From: BS750m-G57 sp964607575
GTDB lineage: Bacteria > Planctomycetota > Phycisphaerae > SM23-33
Assembly: GCA_964607575.1 (NCBI GenBank)
Contig: CAZSLS010000004.1
Span: forward strand, 1-64,000
Length of the DNA: 64,000 nucleotides
Reading direction: 5' to 3'
Below are positions 24,345-32,803 of the stretch, one piece after another (the stretch's first letter is position 1; the number at the start of each line of letters is the position of its first letter). The notes under the pieces were generated by a model that did not search any database, was not told the DNA's origin, and saw only the letters and a list, made by a program, of their open reading frames with translations. The translations under genes and the position numbers were made by a program.

Positions 24345-26603
24345 ATGAAACGCAGAACATTCTTCCTCCTGGCCGCAATGGCGATGCTCGCCCCGCAGAC
24401 CGCTCGGGCCGAATCGCCCGCGCTGCTCCTGGAAAAAGGCGTCTTCGCGGAGGAGACCAAAGGCGACATCGACGCGGCGATAAAGATCTACAAACAAATC
24501 CTTGACGACGCTCAGGCCAACCGCAAATACGTCGCCCGAGCGTACTATCGCCTGGGGACGTGTCTTCTGAAGAAGAAGCAGTACATCCAAGCGGAGACCA
24601 TTTTCCGCAAGCTTATCGCGGACTTCCCGAAAGACGCGAAGCTCGTCGCCCGGGCTCGAGAACAACTCCGCCAGGCCAGGAGCAGAATCACCGGCACGGA
24701 GCTTTCGAAGATCGTCACCCAGGCCGTTATGACCATCTCCACCTGCGCAGAGACCGATCCTCGCGTCAAGGGCGCCCTGGAGTTGCTGTCCGGGCTGAAC
24801 GAACCGGCCGTCGTCAAAGAATTGACGAAGCACTTTGCCTCGGAGAAGAACACGGTCCGTCGCTCGGCGATCTATATCCTGTGGAAGGGCGATTTCTCGA
24901 AAATAACGCCGGCCGAAACGGGCCTGACGAAACTCTGCAAGCACAAAGAGGGTATGACTCGCGGTATGGCCGCCCTGACACTCGGCGCCCGGAAGATCAA
25001 TTCCAGCTTGCAGGTCTTGTGCGACATGGCGCTGAAAGACCAGAGCCCTTACGCCCGCCGGTGTGCAGCTTACGCCCTGGGTTTGATGGGGAACCCCGAC
25101 GCTCGCCCCGTCCTCGAAAAGGCGCTGAAGGACAAGAACGAATTCGTCAGCAACAACGCAGAAGCTGCCATGACCATGCTGAATGCGCAGGCGCGGCTAC
25201 CGGCGGACGTGATGGGATACATGGTGGATATCCACATGGGGGACTACAAGAAGTCACAAGCCAAAGGCCAGCGAGTTAATTCGCATATCTACGGTGTCGA
25301 CGACCAATTCAACCTGCATTTCGGTGGGCTGATAGCCGTCAAAAACGAGACCGACAAGGTTATCAATGACGAAATCACGGTAGGCAATTTCGGTTATACC
25401 GACTTTGAAGTCATGAACGAAACCGGGGCTCTGCAAAAGATCCGGTTCGTGGACCGCAAGACCGCCACTGGCGGCAGGTATCGTCTCATGTGGACGCCGG
25501 ACAAACCGCTCAAATCGGGCCAGGTGCGACTGCTGGGTTGGAAGAAGACAACGACAAGAAAGCTGACCAAGGTGACGGGCGACTTTCAACTGACAATGAA
25601 GAACCACTTCGGTGCGCAGGTGCTGGAGAGTTTCTTCCTGGTCCTTCCACCCAACGTCACGATTACCAGGAAATCAACGGACTACGTTTCACTCAAGAGA
25701 GTCGGTTCCTTCGACGTATATCATTGGCAGCGAACAGTTCCGGTCAAAACGACTAACGTTGTAGAGCTTGTTCTCAAGAAAGGGTCCGGCGGTCCAGCGG
25801 ACCCACTGGTCAAGCTGGCGTGGTATCTGTGGAACCAACGCAAACTCAAAGAGTCCGAAAAACTCTTCAGGCAGGCGGTCGAGAAAGATCCGAAGAGTTC
25901 AGACGCATGGAACGGGCTGGGTTGGGCGCTGCAGAACCAGGGCAAATCCGAAGCCGTCAGAGCATTCAAAAAGTGCCTCGCGCTGGACTCCAAGAACGCC
26001 GGGGCGCTTAACGGGATGGGCTGGATCGCCAAGCAGGAGGGAAGAGAAGACCACGCCATAGGATGGTGGCAGAAGGCGGTAATGGCCAATCCGCAAACTA
26101 CCGCCGCCCTGAGGGGCCTGACGACGACCTTCATGGCCCGAGGGCAGTACCATCAGGCGGCGGTCTGTTATGCTGCGTGGGTGAAGGTCGATCCGAACAA
26201 CAAGAAGCTTAAAACCGAAATGGACGATGCACTGGCCAAAGCGAAAGTCGCCCTTGCCGAGAGCAAGAAGGCCGTCGCGGCGGCCGAGAAGTGGTTAGCG
26301 CTGCTCGATGAAGGAAAGTACGCCGAAAGCTGGGACGAATCGGCCGGGTTCTTCCGAAAGTCCGTCGCGAGAACAAAATGGGCCGCTACGATGAAAGATC
26401 TCCGCACCCCGCTGGGCAAGGTCAAGTCCCGCACAAAGCAGGAAGCCGACTATCGGACCTCATTGCCCGGAGCCCCGGATGGCGAGTATGTCGTGATCAT
26501 GTTCAAGACGACCTTCGCCAACAAGGCAGGCGCGATCGAGACCGTGACGCCAGTGAAAGGCAAAGATGGAAAATGGCGCGTTTCGGGATACTATATCAAG
26601 TGA
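24345..26603 (+). CDS. Exported TPR/HEAT protein with C-terminal DUF4019-like domain
   Basis: 752 residues. Signal peptide about 1-22 ending ARA. TPR units at about 35-105 (DIDAAIKIYKQILDDAQ, YIQAETIFRKLI), HEAT-like helices about 140-285 (YARRCAAYALGLMGNPDARP), a beta-rich middle, TPRs again around 490-620 (LKESEKLFRQAVEKDPKS) and a final domain about 640-752 (WLALLDEGKYAESWDES, VIMFKTTFANKAGAIETVTP) of the DUF4019 type. Probably a periplasmic scaffold. The two-component genes begin 60 bases downstream and may be co-transcribed. Confidence 0.75.
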   Translation: MKRRTFFLLAAMAMLAPQTARAESPALLLEKGVFAEETKGDIDAAIKIYKQILDDAQANRKYVARAYYRLGTCLLKKKQYIQAETIFRKLIADFPKDAKLVARAREQLRQARSRITGTELSKIVTQAVMTISTCAETDPRVKGALELLSGLNEPAVVKELTKHFASEKNTVRRSAIYILWKGDFSKITPAETGLTKLCKHKEGMTRGMAALTLGARKINSSLQVLCDMALKDQSPYARRCAAYALGLMGNPDARPVLEKALKDKNEFVSNNAEAAMTMLNAQARLPADVMGYMVDIHMGDYKKSQAKGQRVNSHIYGVDDQFNLHFGGLIAVKNETDKVINDEITVGNFGYTDFEVMNETGALQKIRFVDRKTATGGRYRLMWTPDKPLKSGQVRLLGWKKTTTRKLTKVTGDFQLTMKNHFGAQVLESFFLVLPPNVTITRKSTDYVSLKRVGSFDVYHWQRTVPVKTTNVVELVLKKGSGGPADPLVKLAWYLWNQRKLKESEKLFRQAVEKDPKSSDAWNGLGWALQNQGKSEAVRAFKKCLALDSKNAGALNGMGWIAKQEGREDHAIGWWQKAVMANPQTTAALRGLTTTFMARGQYHQAAVCYAAWVKVDPNNKKLKTEMDDALAKAKVALAESKKAVAAAEKWLALLDEGKYAESWDESAGFFRKSVARTKWAATMKDLRTPLGKVKSRTKQEADYRTSLPGAPDGEYVVIMFKTTFANKAGAIETVTPVKGKDGKWRVSGYYIK

Positions 26604-26663
26604 ACCCGGACGATTTGCAGGATCCGATAACATGAACCAGCAGGACCTGGCGAGAGAAGTTGA

Positions 26664-28661
26664 ATGGTACGCTCGGTGACAACAACGAGCCCCGAGGGCC
26701 CATCGGGTGTCGGGACGATGGTGATTATGGTTGTGTTGGCTGCGATCGTACCGGCTGGATGCGTCCTGTGGTTTCTGGGTGCGGCCATGGAAAACCAGCA
26801 GTTGGCCGTTCGACAACGCCTCTCGGATGTCTACCGCAGCCAGTTCGACGCTCGCAAGAACAGCCTCCGATCATTCTGGAAAGGGGTCGATCAGAAACTG
26901 GAGCAGGCCCAAAAACTGGATGACGTGGGGGAGATATACAAGCTGCTGATTACCAGCGAAATATGCAGCGCGATCGTGGTCTACGACGAGTCCGGAGAGG
27001 TACTCTATCCCACCCCGCTGAGGCCCTCGCCTCCCGGCGATCGCGCCGAAGGGGGTCTGTGGGACAAGGCTCGCCAGTGTGAACATGACTTGAAGAATAT
27101 CGCCGCTGCCGAAATATACGCGGATATCGCAACGCGGACCGAGAACACCGGTCTCGCCGCCCGCGCGATGCAGGCGCAGATACGCTGCCTGGTACGGGCC
27201 GGGCGAACCGGTGATGCGATCGACATCGTCACCGGACCGTTGAGCGAATCGAAGTACAACGACGCGCTCGACGTCAACGGGCGACTGATCGTGCCACCCG
27301 CCCAAATCCTCGCCCTGCAGCTCGGCGGTGACAAGCTGGCCCCGGAGGTGTCAGATCACCTGATCCGCCGGCTCGTCAGACGTTTGTGGGATGACGAGGA
27401 TACGATCGTACCGTCGGTCCAGCGGCTGTTCCTGATCGATGCGCTGCGGGCAATCAAGCCCGATGCGGGATCGATGGAATCCGACGGTGATGCTGCGATG
27501 CGGGCGTACCGTCTCGATCGCGCCCAGGTCTGCGCCGAGCGCTATCTGGACGCCAACGGTCAAGCAGTCTCGCAAGAAGTTTCCCACACCGGCGTCGGTA
27601 AACTGTGGGCGGCGGCCTCGTCGGACCGGCGGATCGTGGCGGTTTTTACCGATTCGCTGGAAAACGTTTTCCGGGATACGTGCGATACCCTGCCGACGAT
27701 TCACGGGGCGGGACTTGATATTCGTTACGATCCGACCGGCGAGGGAGACCCGCGTGCATTCCTGTCGGAGTCCGTCGGAAAGCACATGCCCGGATGGCGG
27801 ATATCCCTGTTCCTGCAAGAACCCGATCCGTTCCAGGCCGCCGCCAACAGGCAGCGAACGATCTATTTCATCATCGCCGGAGTCGCGATCGCTCTGATCG
27901 TGGCGCTGGCCGGAGGCGTGGCGCGATACCTCGGGCGCCAGATGAAACTCACGCGACTCAAGAACGATCTGATCGCCACCGTTTCGCACGAACTCAAAAC
28001 GCCTCTGGCCTCGATCCGCGTCCTGATAGACACCCTGGTAGCCGGACGCCTCGACGACCAGGCCCAAGTCGACGAATACCTGCAACTCATCGCCAGGGAG
28101 AACCTCCGCCTCTCCCGCCTCATCGATAACTTCCTTACATTCTCGCGCATGGAACGCCGCAAATGTGCCTTTGACTTCGACGAAGTTCAGGTCGCCGACC
28201 TCATAGATGAAGCGATCGAATCGACCGGCGACCGGTTCACCGGCGAGCCCGGATGCCTCGAGGTCGACATCGACAGTGACCTGCCGGCCGTGCGCGGTGA
28301 CAGCGACGCCCTGGTCACGGTGATCCTGAACCTGCTGGACAACGCCTGGAAGTACTCCGGCGACGATCGAGAAATACGCCTCAAGGCCTTCGCGCGCGGG
28401 CGAAGGGTCTGCATCAAAATAATCGATAACGGTATAGGTATGTCGCCCAGGACCGTCAGGCGGATATTTAACAGATTCTACCAGGCCGACCGAACGCTGA
28501 AGCGATCCGCCGGCGGATGCGGACTGGGCCTGAGCATCGTCAAATTCATTCTCGATGCGCACGGCGCCTCTATTGACGTTGTCAGCCGCCCCGGCGCAGG
28601 CAGCACTTTTATCGTTAAACTCCCCGCCCGGCCCCGGCTGGCAAGTGAGCAACGGGACTGA
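26664..28661 (+). CDS. Membrane sensor histidine kinase
   Basis: 665 residues. Spans at about 18-38 and 396-418 bracket a large periplasmic sensor region with a helical TPR-like part. HisKA: LKNDLIATVSHELKTPLASI with phospho-acceptor His442. The ATPase domain shows an N-box LLDNAWKYSG (about 557), DNGIGMS and GGCGLGLSIVKF. It transfers phosphate to the response regulator encoded three bases downstream. The start at 26664 is ATG with a weak ribosome binding site. Confidence 0.9.
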   Translation: MVRSVTTTSPEGPSGVGTMVIMVVLAAIVPAGCVLWFLGAAMENQQLAVRQRLSDVYRSQFDARKNSLRSFWKGVDQKLEQAQKLDDVGEIYKLLITSEICSAIVVYDESGEVLYPTPLRPSPPGDRAEGGLWDKARQCEHDLKNIAAAEIYADIATRTENTGLAARAMQAQIRCLVRAGRTGDAIDIVTGPLSESKYNDALDVNGRLIVPPAQILALQLGGDKLAPEVSDHLIRRLVRRLWDDEDTIVPSVQRLFLIDALRAIKPDAGSMESDGDAAMRAYRLDRAQVCAERYLDANGQAVSQEVSHTGVGKLWAAASSDRRIVAVFTDSLENVFRDTCDTLPTIHGAGLDIRYDPTGEGDPRAFLSESVGKHMPGWRISLFLQEPDPFQAAANRQRTIYFIIAGVAIALIVALAGGVARYLGRQMKLTRLKNDLIATVSHELKTPLASIRVLIDTLVAGRLDDQAQVDEYLQLIARENLRLSRLIDNFLTFSRMERRKCAFDFDEVQVADLIDEAIESTGDRFTGEPGCLEVDIDSDLPAVRGDSDALVTVILNLLDNAWKYSGDDREIRLKAFARGRRVCIKIIDNGIGMSPRTVRRIFNRFYQADRTLKRSAGGCGLGLSIVKFILDAHGASIDVVSRPGAGSTFIVKLPARPRLASEQRD

Positions 28662-28664
28662 CAC

Positions 28665-29360
28665 GTGAACGCGGAAACCGTATTGATTATCGAAGACGAG
28701 CCCGCTCTGCTGCGGGGCCTGAGCGACAACTTCAGGTTCGAAGGGTATACCGTCCGCACCGCTGACGACGGCGAGAAAGGCTTGTGCGCCGCGCTCGATT
28801 CGGGGCTCGACCTGATCATCCTGGACATAATGCTGCCGAAGATCAACGGATACGAAATCTGCCGCCGCATCCGTGCAGAAGGCTTGGAGACGCCGATTAT
28901 TATGCTGACAGCCAAGGGGCAGGAGTCAGATATCCTGCTGGGGCTGAATCTCGGCGCCGACGACTACGTCACCAAACCGTTCAGCATCAAGGAACTCCTC
29001 GCTCGGGCAAACGCCTTCCTGCGCCGCCGGCGCACCGCGACGCCGGATGTCTACAGTTTCGGAGATTGTGCCCTCGACATGTCAGCCGACCGGTTGGTCC
29101 GCGGCGGGGCGGAAGTTCCGCTGACGCCCAAGGAATCCGGTCTGCTGAAATTCATGCTATCGCAGGCCGGACGAGCCCTCACCCGCGACGAGATACTCCG
29201 GCGCGTCTGGGGATACGACGTGTTCGTGACCGCCAGGAGCATCGACCGCTGCGTAAACACGCTCCGCAAAAAGATCGAACCGGACCCCGCCCGCCCGACG
29301 TTCATAAAAACCATCCGAGAAATCGGCTACCGATTCGAAATACCAGAAGATCAGGACTGA
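28665..29360 (+). CDS. OmpR-family response regulator
   Basis: 231 residues, GTG start three bases after the kinase stop. Receiver domain 1-120 with acidic pair EDE (about 9-11), Asp54 in LIILDIMLPK and Lys in TKPFSIKELL. The C-terminal winged helix (about 130-228) contains LTPKESGLLKFML, LTRDEILRRVWGYD and IKTIREIGYRFEIP. Cognate partner of the upstream kinase; targets unknown. Confidence 0.93.
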   Translation: MNAETVLIIEDEPALLRGLSDNFRFEGYTVRTADDGEKGLCAALDSGLDLIILDIMLPKINGYEICRRIRAEGLETPIIMLTAKGQESDILLGLNLGADDYVTKPFSIKELLARANAFLRRRRTATPDVYSFGDCALDMSADRLVRGGAEVPLTPKESGLLKFMLSQAGRALTRDEILRRVWGYDVFVTARSIDRCVNTLRKKIEPDPARPTFIKTIREIGYRFEIPEDQD

Positions 29361-29379
29361 GAGAACCTCAAAGGGCCTT

Positions 29380-29703
29380 ATGAATTCAAAATCGAGACCT
29401 GAGTGGATCAAGTGGGTAAGGCGTGCATTCTTGTTGATTGTAGTGATAGTCATCATTGCGTCGAAACGCTTTGACCTGCAGGACAGGGCGGTGTTCCTTT
29501 CATATGCCTCCGGCTGTTTCATTGCTGTGGCGGTTCTCGTTAGCGTGGTGACCATAGTCGTGTTTTCGTTGGCTGTTGTGCGGGAGTGGCGGATGCCTTC
29601 AGGTCGCAGAGTCTTCTGGCGGCGTCTGCTCTTAATCCTGGCGCTAATTGCGATAAATATCTGGGGAGTGTGGTTAATGCTGCGTTGCTTTAGGCTCATC
29701 TGA
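29380..29703 (+). CDS. Small membrane protein
   Basis: 107 residues, about three hydrophobic spans (13-30, 43-65, 82-103) separated by basic loops (VREWRMPSGRR). No family recognised. It follows the response regulator by 19 bases in the same direction and could be a late member of that operon. Confidence 0.6.
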   Translation: MNSKSRPEWIKWVRRAFLLIVVIVIIASKRFDLQDRAVFLSYASGCFIAVAVLVSVVTIVVFSLAVVREWRMPSGRRVFWRRLLLILALIAINIWGVWLMLRCFRLI

Positions 29704-29764
29704 AACATGGGCGGATCGTGGGTTGCCAGCGAGCGCCGTCGCACGTGAGTTCAATGGAGAAGGC

Positions 29765-29914
29765 ATGGAATCCGCCCTTAAGTGGCGGGTAAAGGAGATT
29801 CACACTGACCTTGCGGGCGTCCGTAATGATCGCCTGAGGGGTCAGAACGTCTGGCAAGAAGAAAGGGGCGGCGAGTATCTAATATCCAGCAAGGAATTTC
29901 CGATGATCAAGTGA
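29765..29914 (+). CDS. Possible short hypothetical protein
   Basis: 49 residues beginning MESALKWRVKEIHTDLAGVR, preceded by GGAGAAGGC. Mixed polar composition, no signal. A CCGCC-TTAA-GGCGG-like palindrome overlaps its first codons, so this may be non-coding. Confidence 0.3.
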   Translation: MESALKWRVKEIHTDLAGVRNDRLRGQNVWQEERGGEYLISSKEFPMIK

Positions 29915-30159
29915 ACGGCGATCCTTCGATCCCTTCGACAAAACTCTCTTCGACTCGCTACGCGACTTCCTTGCCATTAACCGCGCCAGCGTGTAACTTT
30001 TTTTTTTAGTGTTTTTACCGGCCGTAACTGATGCTCGCCATGGGGATAACGTTACAAAAGGAGGGAATCAGGCCCCGAAAGCATCAGAAGTGAAGCATCT
30101 TGTCCTCGTAGAAGGTTTCAGAGATGATACAATAGTAATAGAGATGCAAAGGCCACGAC

Positions 30160-30229
30160 AGGTTCTAAGTGCTGGATTCTAGGTTCTAGGGTTAAACCTG
30201 ACACCTAAAACCTAGACTCTAGAACCTGC
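30160..30229. repeat. Nested inverted repeat, AGGTTCTA/CTAGGTT type
   Basis: CAGGTTCTA (30160-30168) pairs with TAGAACCTG (30221-30229), and CTAGGTT (30180-30186) pairs with AACCTAG (30210-30216). The unit is built of TTCTAGG-like words, as in intergenic repeats dispersed in some genomes; no other copy is visible in this window. Confidence 0.6.
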
Positions 30230-30251
30230 CCCTTACGCACACGCTGTAAAC

Positions 30252-30270
30252 GCCGGTCGCTAGGACCGGC
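30252..30270. repeat. Hairpin GCCGGTC/GACCGGC
   Basis: A perfect seven-base stem with a five-base loop (GCTAG), 23 bases after the nested inverted repeat. No T-run follows, so it is more likely a repeat element than a terminator. Confidence 0.45.
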
Positions 30271-30446
30271 TACACGTATGCGACTCTACCAGACCCCGCC
30301 GGTGGGCGGACTGGTGTGGCAAGAAGCAAGAGTTTACAAGTGAATATGGGTTTTAGGGGCGGGTGGGCGATGTGCGCGCATTGCGGCCGCGGCGGGATTG
30401 AAACTGCCCCTTGTTTTCGCCTCCGCGCTCTGGGCGCCTGAAATTT

Positions 30447-30485
30447 AGATGCGATTGCCCCGCAGAGCGGGGCTGACAGGCATCT
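30447..30485. repeat. Two-tier hairpin upstream of phosphohexomutase
   Basis: AGATGC (30447-30452) pairs with GCATCT (30480-30485) and encloses GCCCCGC AGA GCGGGGC (30457-30473). It ends 64 bases before the start codon and may be a leader structure or a terminator for upstream transcription. Confidence 0.4.
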
Positions 30486-30549
30486 TCTCTGACGTTACAC
30501 TCTGGGGGATGGCGAATTGCTCTCATCCAACGAGTACGAGGTAAGACCA

Positions 30550-32034
30550 ATGTCCGAAACGACAATTCGAGTTGATGAGTTGATGGAGTCCAGCGGCGTG
30601 AAGTTCGGGACCAGTGGGGCTCGCGGGCTGGCTGTGGCGATGACTGATGAGGTTTGTTACGTTTATACGGCTGCTTTTTTGCAGCATCTGGCGGTCGAGG
30701 GCATGATCTTGCCGGGCAGCTCGGTGGCGATCGCCGGCGACTTGCGGTCTAGTACGGATCGGATAATGGCCGCGGCGGGGCGGGCGGTTAGCGATATGGG
30801 TTACACGCCGATCAATACCGGCAAGTTGCCCTCGCCGGCGGTGGCGAGTTTCGGTATGGTCAAGGGTATCCCAACGGTGATGGTCACCGGTAGCCACATC
30901 CCCGACGATCGCAATGGTATCAAGTACAACCGCAGCGATGGCGAGATTATGAAAACCGACGAAGCGGGGATCAAAGCACAAGAGCTCACGTTCGGTTCGG
31001 ACCTGTTCAATGACGATGGGATGTTGGCGGCGCCTTTCGAACTGCCGGCGATTTCGACAGAGGCTGCGGAGTTGTACGTCGGGCGGTACGTGGACTTCTT
31101 CGGGACCGACGCCCTGGCGGGCAGGTCGATCGGGGTGTACGGGCACTCGAGCGTGGGGCGGGAGTTGATCTGCGAGATATTCACCGGTCTGGGGGCCGAT
31201 GTGACGAAGCTGGGCTTTTCCGATACGTTTATCGCGGTCGATACCGAAGCGATCCGCCCGGAGGATGTCGAACTGGCCAGCCGGTGGGCGGGCGAGAACG
31301 ACTTCCACGCGATAGTCTCCGCCGACGGGGATACCGATCGCCCGCTGATCAGCGACGAATCGGGCCAGTGGCTTCGCGGTGATGTGTTGGGGATTCTGTG
31401 TGCGTCGTATCTCGGCGCCGATGTGGTGGTCACGCCGGTGAGCTGCAATAGCGCAGTGGAGAAGTGCGGGCGGTTCGGGCGCGTGATTCGCACGCGTATC
31501 GGCTCGCCGTACGTCATCGCCGGGATGGTCGAAGCGTCGACCGCCGGTGGTCAGTGCGTGGTCGGGTACGAGGCCAACGGTGGATTCCTGACCAACTCGG
31601 ACATTTCGCGCGACGGGAAGACTCTGATTGCGCTGCCCACGCGTGACGCGGTGCTGCCGATGGTGTGCATCATCCTGCTGTCGATCCGCGAGGGCAAAAC
31701 GATATCTGAGCTGCTGGGCGATCTACCGCAGCGGTTCACCGCGTCCAACCGCCTGAAGGAGTTCCCGATCGCGACTTCGCAGGCGAAGCTGGCGGAGTTT
31801 ACCGTCGGTGGGGCGGGAGCTTTTGAAGCCGCGTTTGGGCATTTGTGCGGGACGGTCACGGACATCGACGATACCGACGGGCTCCGCGTGACGTTCGACA
31901 ACGCCGAAGTGATCCACCTGCGACCCTCGGGCAACGCACCCGAATTCCGCTGCTACAACGAAACCGACACGCCCGAGCGGGCGGAGGAACTCAACGAAGC
32001 CTGCCTGGCGGCGATGGAAGCCTGGCGTAACTAA
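30550..32034 (+). CDS. Phosphomannomutase/phosphoglucomutase-type phosphohexomutase
   Basis: 494 residues from the second in-frame start (MSETT), preceded by GAGGTAAG. FGTSGARG (about 21) is the family N-terminal block. The phosphoserine loop is TGSHIPDDRNGIK (about 115) with His in place of the more usual SHNP. Metal loop ADGDTDR (about 260), sugar-binding GYEANGGF (about 340) and phosphate-binding RPSGNAPEFR (about 460) are all present. It interconverts hexose 1- and 6-phosphates for polysaccharide precursor or catabolic pathways. A DUF1080 lipoprotein gene follows by 16 bases. Confidence 0.9.
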   Translation: MSETTIRVDELMESSGVKFGTSGARGLAVAMTDEVCYVYTAAFLQHLAVEGMILPGSSVAIAGDLRSSTDRIMAAAGRAVSDMGYTPINTGKLPSPAVASFGMVKGIPTVMVTGSHIPDDRNGIKYNRSDGEIMKTDEAGIKAQELTFGSDLFNDDGMLAAPFELPAISTEAAELYVGRYVDFFGTDALAGRSIGVYGHSSVGRELICEIFTGLGADVTKLGFSDTFIAVDTEAIRPEDVELASRWAGENDFHAIVSADGDTDRPLISDESGQWLRGDVLGILCASYLGADVVVTPVSCNSAVEKCGRFGRVIRTRIGSPYVIAGMVEASTAGGQCVVGYEANGGFLTNSDISRDGKTLIALPTRDAVLPMVCIILLSIREGKTISELLGDLPQRFTASNRLKEFPIATSQAKLAEFTVGGAGAFEAAFGHLCGTVTDIDDTDGLRVTFDNAEVIHLRPSGNAPEFRCYNETDTPERAEELNEACLAAMEAWRN

Positions 32035-32050
32035 CATTGGAGCAAGTACC

Positions 32051-32731
32051 ATGAAACGGACAACACTTACCACCGCCATCGTAATACTGGGCATGTCCCT
32101 GGGATGCGCCAAGCCGCCCAGCATTACCTCCCTGGCGGTCGGACAGGAGGTCGAACTCTTCAACGGGCGTGACCTGACCGGTTGGAACATTCTGACCAAG
32201 GAATACTTCGACATGCCGGGGAAGGTCAGCGTCAAAGACGGTGCGATGATACTGGGCTCTGGAAGCGAGCTCACCGGCGTGCAGTGGGGCGGTGAGATGC
32301 TCAGAACCGACTTCACCGTGTCGCTGGAGGCCAGGAGAGTCGACGGCTCGGACTTCTTCTGCGGGTTGACATTTCCGGTTGGAAAAGGCTATGTGAGCCT
32401 GATTCTCGGCGGTTGGGGCGGGATGGTTGTGGGCCTGTCGAACGTAGACGACATGGCTGCAAACGAAAACGCAACGACCCAGGCGATCGAGTTCGTCAAG
32501 AACAAGTGGTACTCCATAGAAGTCACCGTGAGCGAGGGGTATGTCCGCGTGTGGCTTGATGACGAGAAGATCATCGAGCAGGTTATCAAGGGCAAGCGGT
32601 TCGATATCTGGCCGCAGCAGGAACTGCTCCGCCCGTTGGGTGTCTCGACGTATTGTACGGTCGGCGCCATCCGACGCTTCGCCGTCAAACGCCTTGTCCC
32701 GTCCGAGGTGAACTTGAAAGTCGACGAGTGA
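32051..32731 (+). CDS. DUF1080-like lipoprotein (3-keto-disaccharide hydrolase family fold)
   Basis: 226 residues. Lipobox MSLGC, Cys at about 19. FNGRDLTGWNIL (about 38-50) is the hallmark of DUF1080 proteins, a concanavalin-like fold now associated with hydrolysis of 3-keto-glycosides. FCGLTFPVG and NKWYSIEVTVSEGYVRVWLD fit the same fold. It pairs logically with the Gfo/Idh oxidoreductases in this window, which can form 3-keto sugars. Probably outer-membrane or periplasm anchored. Confidence 0.82.
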   Translation: MKRTTLTTAIVILGMSLGCAKPPSITSLAVGQEVELFNGRDLTGWNILTKEYFDMPGKVSVKDGAMILGSGSELTGVQWGGEMLRTDFTVSLEARRVDGSDFFCGLTFPVGKGYVSLILGGWGGMVVGLSNVDDMAANENATTQAIEFVKNKWYSIEVTVSEGYVRVWLDDEKIIEQVIKGKRFDIWPQQELLRPLGVSTYCTVGAIRRFAVKRLVPSEVNLKVDE

Positions 32732-32742
32732 GTCTCACGTAA

Positions 32743-32777
32743 TAAAAACGCCGGCGGCAACCAGGTGGTCGCCGCCA
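32743..32777 (-). terminator. Rho-independent terminator of the FG/RGG repeat gene
   Basis: On the - strand GGCGGC (32776-32771) pairs with GCCGCC (32758-32753) around ACC/GGT, followed by GGCG and TTTTTATTA. It lies 27 bases past the stop codon at 32804 and could also stop the convergent DUF1080 transcript. Confidence 0.65.
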
Positions 32778-32803
32778 GCTGGGGCATTCGTAAGTCTGAA
32801 GGA

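Larger units (their letters stand above)
29915..30549. other. Gene-poor region with inverted repeats
   Basis: No credible gene. It contains a T10-type run near 30000, the nested inverted repeat at 30160-30229, hairpins at 30252-30270 and 30447-30485, and the leader of the phosphohexomutase gene. Base composition is visibly less GC-rich than the neighbouring genes up to about 30230. Confidence 0.5.
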
